Assembly: GCA_020073265.1 (NCBI GenBank)
Contig: JAIQFN010000024.1
Location: 22,558 to 86,557, forward strand
Direction: 5' to 3'
DNA: 64,000 bases
Source of the DNA: Terriglobia bacterium
GTDB taxonomy: Bacteria; Acidobacteriota; Terriglobia; Bryobacterales; Bryobacteraceae
This document shows, one piece after another, positions 57,437-64,000 of the stretch; position 1 is the stretch's first letter; every line of letters begins with the position of its first letter. The translations under genes and the position numbers were made by a program. Under the pieces are notes generated by a model, which searched no databases, was not told where the DNA came from, and was given only the letters and a program-made list of their open reading frames with translations.

Positions 57437-59422
57437 TCAGCGGGCCGTGGACGAACGGGGCATGCGCTGCAGGCTGGACGCAGCCGCGTTGAGAACCGGA
57501 TCATCGGGGAACTGGCGCATCGCTTCCACCAGCACGTCCCGGGCTCGCACTGCATCGCCGGATTGAGAGAAGCTCACCGACACCTGGGCCAGCGTCACCG
57601 CCGAGGACTTGAACGGAGCCGTGCCCATTTTTTTGTACAGGTCCACGATCGGCGCGAACTGTCGCAGGTTGAAATAAAGCAGAACCAAGTATTGGCCGGC
57701 AAAAGTATTAGCGGGATTCTGCTCCAGCGCCTGCTTCAAGTACTCCGACGCCGCCGAGTCATTCTTTTGCGCCATCGCCTCGAGGCCTCGCATGTAGGCT
57801 GCGACGCCCGGCCGCGCGAAGTTGCGCGATTCGGTGAGCACGTACAGCGGGAGATCCGGGGCTTCCTCCTCGATCCGCATCGGCAGGTTGGCGGATGACA
57901 CCACTTCGTTGGACCCGGAGACGCGCAGGTTCAGAATCAGCCGATAGTCGCCGGTCGCGAGGCCCGTGAGCGGTATGGTTTTCGACTTGAGCAAGCTCCC
58001 GTTGTGAAATTCCGACGCCGGCACATCCTCGGAAATAGTCCTCCGCGAATCGCGGTTGTGCAGATGGGCGACGACATACTCCACCTGGTAATCGCGCGCG
58101 GAGCCGGAAGGCTGCTGCAGCTCGAACAGAAGCCGCAGTGGTTCCTGCGGATGGAAGGTCCGTTCGAGCGCCGGATGGAATTGCACGCCGAAATACTGGA
58201 AAGGTGCGAGCGCGTCCGGCCGGGCGACCTTGTCGATGGCGTTTGCCAGCAGCGGCCCGGCGAGCGTAACCTGACTGCCTGCGCCCACCACGATTTTCTG
58301 CTCGCCCTTGTACGTCCGGCCCGCATCCCGATTGGTGATGTCCACCGTAAACTTGTACGCGCCCGGCTCGATGGGGATTCGATTGGTGACAGCGAAGGGT
58401 TGAAACTTCTTTTCGCCGCCGTTCTGGCTGAGCGCGGGATAGGCGCGGTCCTCGGCGTCCTCCGCGATCAGCTCGCCAGACTCGGTGGTCAGGCGGTAGG
58501 CCACGCTCAACTGGAGCTGGCCAGTGGACGAATCGAGCTTGCCCAGCTTCGCATCGTCCACCAAAACGCCGTAGTCCAGCCAATACCGGCCAGTGGGATC
58601 GGCCAGCACGATGGAATTGATTTCGAGCGGCTTATCCTGGGCCAGCAGAAAATACGAGCTCACCTTTTCGTGCAACGAGCGCAGCGCCCGGATGCGTTGC
58701 ACGTTGAAGGGATCGTTCGACAGGTTTTGAATTCTGGCCACCAGCATGTCGCTGGACATGTCGGGCTGGAAGTTCTGGGTGTCCACCGGTTCGCTCGGCA
58801 CCAGTGAGAAGGCGGAGCGTGCGACATCGCCTCCCAGCGGCTTGAGAAAATTGTAGACGTCCTGGTTGGTGTTGAACTGGCTGCCTCGCACCAGCTTCAT
58901 CGGCCCGTCCAGAAAAGGATGATAGAAGCGATACTCGCCGATGTCCTCCGGGATGAAGAACAACACGTTGAAAAACCCCGGAAAGGAGGGAAGCTGGTCG
59001 GAGTTTTCGTAGAACCACAGCTCCAGCGGATAGATCTGGCCATATCCGACGAAGGCGTGCTGCGAGGTCGGCTTGCCGAACAGAATCCAGGTTCGGCCCA
59101 TGTCGGTCATCCAACCAGGCGTGTTGGACTGCCGGCCGAAGTGCTCGTTGGCGTACTGGATGCGCGCGTAATGTTCTTCCTTGTAACGATTGGGAGTCGA
59201 GCCGGGACTCGGGTTGCGAATCTCCCAGAAACTCTGGATGAACTGTTCGCGCGACGCGTCATCCGGAAGCGTGAGGAAGACCTTCTTCTCTTCGTCAGTG
59301 ATGGTGTAGACCACGTCCTGCTGGAGCCACTGCTTGTATTTCGCGGGGAGTTGCGGCTTCTTGGGAGCGGCCAGCAACAGCGAACAGCCGAGAAACGCCA
59401 CGGCCAGGATCTTGCGCAGCAT
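57437..59422 (-). CDS. GWxTD domain-containing secreted protein
   Basis: 661 residues from ATG 59422. A signal peptide (MLRKILAVAFLGCSLLLA) is followed by the GWxTD domain at about 30-150: YTITDEEKKVFLTLPDD, FIQSFWEIRNPSPGS, the namesake GWMTDMGRTWILFGKP. Then a beta-rich middle (FQPFAVTNRIPIEPGAYKFT) and a C-terminal TPR-like part from about 570 (AAYMRGLEAMAQKNDSAASE, YLKQALEQNP). Long proteins of this kind are typical of acidobacteria and their function is not known. It lies downstream of the TonB receptor, behind a terminator. Confidence 0.88.
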   Translation of the reverse strand: MLRKILAVAFLGCSLLLAAPKKPQLPAKYKQWLQQDVVYTITDEEKKVFLTLPDDASREQFIQSFWEIRNPSPGSTPNRYKEEHYARIQYANEHFGRQSNTPGWMTDMGRTWILFGKPTSQHAFVGYGQIYPLELWFYENSDQLPSFPGFFNVLFFIPEDIGEYRFYHPFLDGPMKLVRGSQFNTNQDVYNFLKPLGGDVARSAFSLVPSEPVDTQNFQPDMSSDMLVARIQNLSNDPFNVQRIRALRSLHEKVSSYFLLAQDKPLEINSIVLADPTGRYWLDYGVLVDDAKLGKLDSSTGQLQLSVAYRLTTESGELIAEDAEDRAYPALSQNGGEKKFQPFAVTNRIPIEPGAYKFTVDITNRDAGRTYKGEQKIVVGAGSQVTLAGPLLANAIDKVARPDALAPFQYFGVQFHPALERTFHPQEPLRLLFELQQPSGSARDYQVEYVVAHLHNRDSRRTISEDVPASEFHNGSLLKSKTIPLTGLATGDYRLILNLRVSGSNEVVSSANLPMRIEEEAPDLPLYVLTESRNFARPGVAAYMRGLEAMAQKNDSAASEYLKQALEQNPANTFAGQYLVLLYFNLRQFAPIVDLYKKMGTAPFKSSAVTLAQVSVSFSQSGDAVRARDVLVEAMRQFPDDPVLNAAASSLQRMPRSSTAR

Positions 59423-59454
59423 ATCGCTATTCTTATTCTCTTCTCTTGTCTGTC

Positions 59455-59481
59455 AAAAAGGGGAGGTCCGCGGACCTCCCC
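59455..59481 (-). terminator. Intrinsic terminator after the TonB receptor gene
   Basis: 59460-59481 is a perfect 22-base palindrome (GGGGAGGTCC-GC-GGACCTCCCC). On the minus strand it is followed by TTTTT at 59459-59455. It lies 27 bases after the receptor's stop codon and 33 bases before the GWxTD gene start, so it separates the two. Confidence 0.85.
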
Positions 59482-59508
59482 CGATGCTGACGGATTCCCG
59501 TCCTGGCC

Positions 59509-62500
59509 CTAGAACTCGAAGCGGATTGCCAGACGGGCGCTGAAAGGATTTTGATACGCGCCGGAATTGTAGAAATCCTGAAGGTCCGGCAGCAGGAAGT
59601 CCGGATTCTTTTGTCCGGGGCTGTTGTTGATCTCGAAGTTCTGGTTGACGCGGATCACTTCTTGCTGGTTGAACAGGTTGAACAGATCCGCCACGAACCT
59701 CAGGCGCATCTTCTCGCTGAGCTTCCAGGTGTAGTCGGCGTGGGCGTTGAATGGCAGGGCCCAATCCGAGCGTCCCAAAGCTCCGCGCGGGCCGTCCGGA
59801 ATCTCGCCGGAGTTCAGGTAGGCCGGGTGATCAAGCAGCTTGGTGAGCGGAGTACCGGACGCGATGTTCCAGCCTGCGCCGAAATTGAAAGCCCGCCATT
59901 GATAATTTCCGAACATCTTGATCTGATGACGCCGGTCGGTGGGCAGAACGCCGGGAGTGTCCTGACCGGTCAGCACGCCGTCCGAGTTGGTGAAGTCGAA
60001 CAGCGAGCTGATGTTCGGATCGGTCTGGAAATTGTCGCCGCGGAAGGAACCCGGGTAATTGCCATACAGCTTGGAGAGCACGTAGCTGCCATAGAACTGG
60101 AAGTTGGTCGCGAAGCGCTTGCTCACGATCAACTCCATGGACTTGTAGATGCGGCTGGGATTCGGGAAGCCATCCACGGTGCCGTCGGAACCCAGCGGAT
60201 TGTCGGTACCGTTGGCGAAGTTGGTGTAGCCGATGGCGGTATTGCAATTCGGTCCCGAGGTGCAGGGGACCGAATTCTGATAGATGTCCAACGCCCGCGA
60301 AGGATTGGCGATCACGTACTGCTGAGGAACGCCCGCCAGCGCCTGCGTCACGTTGACGCCCGAGGTGTCTTCCAGGATGCGGCGCATGTCGCGATACACG
60401 AAGCGTCCGGAGAACGTGAAATTGTTGCTGAACTGGTGTTCGACGCCGGCCACGATCTCATCCTGGAATTGGGCGGCCGTGCCACCGGCAATCGGCGTCA
60501 ATCCCGCCGTGCCTTGGAAAGAAACGGCTCCGCCCGGGATGTAGTTGCTTGGATCTACGTTGGGCTGCGCTCCGGGGCCCGGATCCTTATACAGAGCGCC
60601 GGTCAACTGAGTCTGAATCGACAGTTCGCGCACCGCGATATCCAGGGGCACCTTTTCAAAGAAACGGCCCACGCTGGCGTAGACCTTGGTCTTGCGGTTG
60701 TTGAATGGATCCACGATGATGCCCAGGCGAGGCGCCCAGTTGTGCGCAAACACGTAGCCCTGCGTGTTCCCGATCAGCGACTGCTGCTCGAACCGCATTC
60801 CAGGCTTGAAGGTGATGCGCCCAAAGGTCCAGGCGTCCTGGATGAAGCCCGAGTGATAGCGGGTGTCCGTGGGGACAACCGGATTGGAATACTCGCTGCG
60901 TGTCAGGTTCATCACTATGGGAGAAGTGGGATCGTTGGGATCCAAGTGAGTGCGGGTGAAGATGGCCCCGTATACTGCCTGCCCGGCGGCAGCCTTCAAC
61001 TCCGGAACATTGGGAAAGGTGAAATTCGCACCGGTATAGCGGATCAGGTCGTTGTATACATCGTCTTCGAACTGGTAGCCGTACGTGACCGTGTGGCCGC
61101 CAAAAAACGTGAAGATATTCGAGCCGGAAACCGAAAACTGGTTTACCTTCGATTCGGTGGCCTCGAGCGAACCGACACCGCCGTACACCAGGTTGCTGTT
61201 GTTGGGATTCTCCTGTCCGGGCGTGTTGTCGAATATCTGGTAGCCGTTGTGCAGCGGCGTTTCGGTGAACGAGTTGTAGTAGTTGCTATAGTTGGCCGTC
61301 ACCAGCCAGCGATTGGTCAGTGTGCCATTGTAACGGCCAGTCCAGGTCCGCGTGCCATATTCGAGCTTGCTTTCAGGCGTGGTGTCGATTGGGCCCGGGG
61401 CCGGGGTGCTGCTCATGGCCGCGTTGAAGGTGGTCGGCGTGTTGGATGGATCGCCGAAAACGGAGCCTTCCAGCTGATGCCGTGTGCCCAGGTTGTAGTT
61501 GATCTTGGCCGTGTAGTCGAGGGTCCGGAATTCGCGATCCACCGCGCCTAGAGCAGCGTTGGCGAAAATAGGATCGGCCACCTTGTAGTTGTGATTGTAA
61601 AGCGGATTGATGCCGGCATACCAGAACAACTTGTCCCTGATAATGTAGCCGCCGCCGTCGGCGCCGTAGTCCAGGCTGCCTTGATGTTCCAGGAAGTCAA
61701 ACTTGTTGACTAGCAGGTTATTGCCATTGGTGCGCGTGGCCTCGAATTGCTGCGGACCGAAATAGCCGAAGACATCGCCGTGGTAGGCGTTGCTGCCGCT
61801 CTTAGTGAGCACGTTCACCACACCGCCCAGCGCCATTCCGTACTGCGATTCGAAGCCGCCTGACTGCACTTGCACTTCCTGGACGAAGTCGAAGTTGATG
61901 CCGTTGCCGAGGGGGCCGTAGTTCCGGCTGTAGGTGCCGAATCCGCCAAAGCCGGGGTCGGTGGTATTAGCGCCGTCTACGATGTACTCGTTTTCCAGTC
62001 CCGACGCGCCATTGATGGACGGGTTGGCCGCGCCGGCCCCGCCGCTATCGGATACGCCGGGAGACATCGCGATCACGGAGCTGATGTTCCGGCCGATCGG
62101 CACGTTTCGGTACAAGGACTCGTTGATGTTGGCGCCGATCGTGGTGGAACTCAGATCGATAGCCGGCGACGCTTCCGAAGTCACTTGCACGGACTGGGTG
62201 GCCGTCCCGACCTCGAGCGCAATGTCGACGGTAGTCTGCCGGTTCACGCCAATTGAAAGATTCCCTGTGGTGGCGGTGGAGAATCCGGGTTGTTGGACGG
62301 AGACTACGTAGCCGGAGCCGACCAGCAGGTTGAGAAAGCTGTACGCGCCCAATGCATCCGTGGTGGTGGCACGATCACCATACGGGGACGTTAACTTTAC
62401 TGCGGCACCGGGCACGACCGCGCCGCTGGCATCGCGGACCGAACCGGCTATGGAACCCTTAGTGATGTCCTGCGCCTGGAGGCTAAGCAGAACGGCCAAT

Positions 62501-62532
62501 ATCAGAAGCAACCCCTTGCCCAATGTCCTCAT
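59509..62532 (-). CDS. TonB-dependent receptor, Oar-like, with carboxypeptidase-regulatory-like domain
   Basis: 1007 residues from ATG 62532, with AAAGGAGAAGG upstream; an in-frame start at 62592 would spoil the signal peptide (MRTLGKGLLLILAVLLSLQA). Residues about 25-105 are a CarboxypepD_reg-like domain (GSIAGSVRDASGAVVPGAAV). A plug domain follows (SSVIAMSPGVSDSG, NEYIVDGANTTDPGFGGFG, GYVVS), then a beta-barrel of the Oar group with FGAGWNIASG and TWKLSEKMRLRFVADLFNL. The last residues RLAIRFEF end in Phe, as outer-membrane barrels do. These proteins are many in acidobacteria and probably take up sugars or other large molecules. A TTATATTTATG box lies about 60 bases upstream. Confidence 0.92.
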   Translation of the reverse strand: MRTLGKGLLLILAVLLSLQAQDITKGSIAGSVRDASGAVVPGAAVKLTSPYGDRATTTDALGAYSFLNLLVGSGYVVSVQQPGFSTATTGNLSIGVNRQTTVDIALEVGTATQSVQVTSEASPAIDLSSTTIGANINESLYRNVPIGRNISSVIAMSPGVSDSGGAGAANPSINGASGLENEYIVDGANTTDPGFGGFGTYSRNYGPLGNGINFDFVQEVQVQSGGFESQYGMALGGVVNVLTKSGSNAYHGDVFGYFGPQQFEATRTNGNNLLVNKFDFLEHQGSLDYGADGGGYIIRDKLFWYAGINPLYNHNYKVADPIFANAALGAVDREFRTLDYTAKINYNLGTRHQLEGSVFGDPSNTPTTFNAAMSSTPAPGPIDTTPESKLEYGTRTWTGRYNGTLTNRWLVTANYSNYYNSFTETPLHNGYQIFDNTPGQENPNNSNLVYGGVGSLEATESKVNQFSVSGSNIFTFFGGHTVTYGYQFEDDVYNDLIRYTGANFTFPNVPELKAAAGQAVYGAIFTRTHLDPNDPTSPIVMNLTRSEYSNPVVPTDTRYHSGFIQDAWTFGRITFKPGMRFEQQSLIGNTQGYVFAHNWAPRLGIIVDPFNNRKTKVYASVGRFFEKVPLDIAVRELSIQTQLTGALYKDPGPGAQPNVDPSNYIPGGAVSFQGTAGLTPIAGGTAAQFQDEIVAGVEHQFSNNFTFSGRFVYRDMRRILEDTSGVNVTQALAGVPQQYVIANPSRALDIYQNSVPCTSGPNCNTAIGYTNFANGTDNPLGSDGTVDGFPNPSRIYKSMELIVSKRFATNFQFYGSYVLSKLYGNYPGSFRGDNFQTDPNISSLFDFTNSDGVLTGQDTPGVLPTDRRHQIKMFGNYQWRAFNFGAGWNIASGTPLTKLLDHPAYLNSGEIPDGPRGALGRSDWALPFNAHADYTWKLSEKMRLRFVADLFNLFNQQEVIRVNQNFEINNSPGQKNPDFLLPDLQDFYNSGAYQNPFSARLAIRFEF

Positions 62533-62675
62533 TTTTCCTTCTCCTTTTGAACCTGCCCGGGAACGCGCCGGTTCGTTGTGAAAAAGTGACATAAATATAA
62601 CGCTTCTAACTCGTTACGGCGCTAAGCTTGCTAAAGGATTGCATTCTGGTCACCAAAGCGTTCATCCATCGCGCA

Positions 62676-62701
62676 TTGCAAGAAACCCATTTTGCTTGCA
62701 A
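62676..62701. other. Inverted repeat in the gap before the TonB receptor
   Basis: TTGCAAG at 62676-62682 and CTTGCAA at 62695-62701 are perfect inverted repeats 12 bases apart, in the 299-base gap between the receptor start (62532) and the CoA-transferase end (62832). It may be an operator. I see no gene in the gap. Confidence 0.35.
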
Positions 62702-62831
62702 CGGTTTAACATCGTGTGTCCGTGTTTGGGAAAATACGCTTTCCGAGAGAACCCGCCTGAAAGTGCCTTCAGGAAATGGCAATTTTCGAATCGATCCGAA
62801 GGACGACGTCTGGGGCTCGCGGAGTCCAGCG

Positions 62832-64000
62832 CTACGGTCCGGTCTGACCCTGCACCTGTTTCCGTGGCGCTCCATCCAGCGCAACGCCGCGTCGCAGCAG
62901 ATCGTCAATCGCCTCGGCGCTGTAACCCAAGCTTTTGAGAACCTCGACGGTGTGCTCGCCGACCTCGGGCGCTCTCTGCGGCTTCACTTTTTCCACGCCG
63001 TCGATAGTGAGGGGACTCGCCACCGTGCGCAAGCCGGGTTCGATTTCCGGAAAAACGCCGTTGGCGGCCATCTGCGGATCGGACGGCACCTGCTCGGTCT
63101 TGGGCACCGGCCCCCAGATCACGTCGTTCTGTCGAAAAATCTCCCGCCATTCCGACATGTCCTTCTCGACAACCACGGCATCGATCATGGCGACCAGCAG
63201 GCGCGAGTTGGCGCGGCGATGCTCGGGCGTGACGAAGCGGGGATCGTCCACCCATTCGGAATGGTCGAGCGCGCGGCACAGGTTCGGCCAATCCTTGCGC
63301 GGGTCCAGGCAGCAGGTGAGGAAGCGCTGCCCGTCGCGCGTGACGTAGTGATTGATGATCGGATTCACGGTGGTGGAGCGCGTCCACTTGGGCAGGAATT
63401 TCGCGCCCACCAGGGCTCCCTGAATCGCGCAGGAGTTGGCCCAGGCGCCGTTGGCCATCAGCGAGGTGGTGACATTCATGCCCTGGCCGGTGATCTGACG
63501 CCGGTAGAGTCCCAGCATGATGCCGCCGAAGAGAGCCATGGAGGTGGGATGGTCGCCGAAGCCGGCCGCCGACTGAGCAGGTTCGGCGTCGGCATTGTGC
63601 ATCGAACTCATCATCCCGGAGCGCGCCCAGTAAGCGGTGACGTCGTAACCGGGCTGATCGCAATCCTCGCCGGCCTGGCCGTAGCCGCTCAGGTAGGCGT
63701 AGATCAACCGCTGGTTGACGGACGCGAGGTCTTGGTAGGCCAGGCGGAATTTCCGCACCAGCGGTTGCTGGTAGTTGGTGACGAAGACATCGGCGGTTGC
63801 CACCAGCTTGAGCAACGCCTCTCGCGCGGCGGGGTCGTTCAAATCCAGCGCCACGCTGCGTTTGTTGCGTCCTTCGAGAATCCAGCAATAGTGCAGCGGC
63901 GAAACTGGCATGCCGGGTACGAACGAGAGGTAACGATAGGGATCGCCGTAGGGAGGACGCTCGATCTTGATCACCTCGGCGCCGAAATCCGACATGACCA
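62832..64000 (-). CDS. CaiB/BaiF-type CoA-transferase, N-terminus outside the window
   Basis: The last 389 codons are present; the frame is open at the right edge. The visible start (VMSDFGAEVIKIERPPYGDP) is the conserved family stretch that follows the lost first 20 or so residues. Further motifs: RNKRSVALDLNDPAAREALL, VFVTNYQQPLVRKF, YAYLSGYGQAGEDCDQPGYD with the catalytic Asp region, GDHPTSMALFGGIMLGLY, DPRFVTPEHRRANSRLL, and an end typical of the family (LKSLGYSAEAIDDLLRRGV). It moves CoA between carboxylic acids; substrates of this family vary (formyl-, carnitine-, succinyl-CoA and others), and this one cannot be told. Confidence 0.9.
   Translation of the reverse strand, partial: VMSDFGAEVIKIERPPYGDPYRYLSFVPGMPVSPLHYCWILEGRNKRSVALDLNDPAAREALLKLVATADVFVTNYQQPLVRKFRLAYQDLASVNQRLIYAYLSGYGQAGEDCDQPGYDVTAYWARSGMMSSMHNADAEPAQSAAGFGDHPTSMALFGGIMLGLYRRQITGQGMNVTTSLMANGAWANSCAIQGALVGAKFLPKWTRSTTVNPIINHYVTRDGQRFLTCCLDPRKDWPNLCRALDHSEWVDDPRFVTPEHRRANSRLLVAMIDAVVVEKDMSEWREIFRQNDVIWGPVPKTEQVPSDPQMAANGVFPEIEPGLRTVASPLTIDGVEKVKPQRAPEVGEHTVEVLKSLGYSAEAIDDLLRRGVALDGAPRKQVQGQTGP

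Noticed and set aside
59551..61551. An open frame of about 660 codons on the plus strand opposite the TonB receptor
   Set aside because: No start signal or motif; the minus-strand receptor explains the region fully.

Overview
The window is GC-rich bacterial DNA from what is almost certainly an acidobacterium, probably of the Solibacter/Bryobacter type (Bryobacterales). The basis is gene content: a TIGR03437-type secreted protein (a domain family first defined in Solibacter), a GWxTD-domain protein, a 1000-residue TonB-dependent receptor with an N-terminal carboxypeptidase-regulatory-like domain, a Uma2 protein, a CTD-like YVTN lipoprotein and dense two-component signalling. No rRNA or tRNA genes, CRISPR arrays, transposases or phage genes were seen. 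The assignment is from memory of families, not from a search.

Layout. 1-6.6 kb: a partial ankyrin protein, a secreted protein with tandem Ig-like repeats, a fossil of a PQQ dehydrogenase, a frameshifted TIGR03437 protein, a YVTN lipoprotein and a divergent Lgt-like membrane protein. 6.6-15.8 kb: signalling block with a cyclic-nucleotide-binding protein, two tandem paralogues that look like hybrid kinases but have lost the kinase residues, an Rcp1-like receiver, a large PAS kinase and a receiver-PAS-HisKA_2 kinase. 16-23.4 kb: thiC-msrB, mobA with an MlaF-like ATPase, a lytic transglycosylase and an AMIN amidase, and an aminotransferase. 23.4-28.4 kb: purQ-purL-purF with a Uma2 gene. 28.7-34.2 kb: a VOC lipoprotein, a large palindrome, a secreted protein, a small-protein pseudogene with three lesions, a NarL-type kinase/regulator pair and fdhD. 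34.3-43.7 kb: P5C dehydrogenase, small stress or envelope proteins, tag, an adenylate cyclase, a CPBP protease, and a tightly overlapping four-gene cluster with a CbiX-type chelatase and a ferredoxin-NADP reductase-like protein. 43.7-51.4 kb: an ABC exporter whose permease is fused to an amidohydrolase, a PfpI protein, a lipid kinase and ligA. 51.4-64 kb: a VTT membrane protein, a TonB-like protein, a tripartite efflux operon whose TolC carries a STAS domain before its signal peptide, a GWxTD protein, the TonB receptor and a partial CoA-transferase.

How the genes work together. Many genes are arranged as translationally coupled pairs (ATGA, TTGA, GTGA or TGATG overlaps): thiC-msrB, mobA-mlaF, purL-purF, fdhD-33768, 43682-cbiX-FNR-41987 and pfpI-ABC ATPase-permease fusion. 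The most unusual items are the paired pseudo-hybrid kinases, the permease-amidohydrolase fusion, the STAS-TolC fusion, an Lgt-like protein lacking canonical catalytic residues, three genes in decay, a lipid kinase whose conserved N-terminus has no normal start codon, and a 56-bp palindrome flanked by 9-bp direct repeats.
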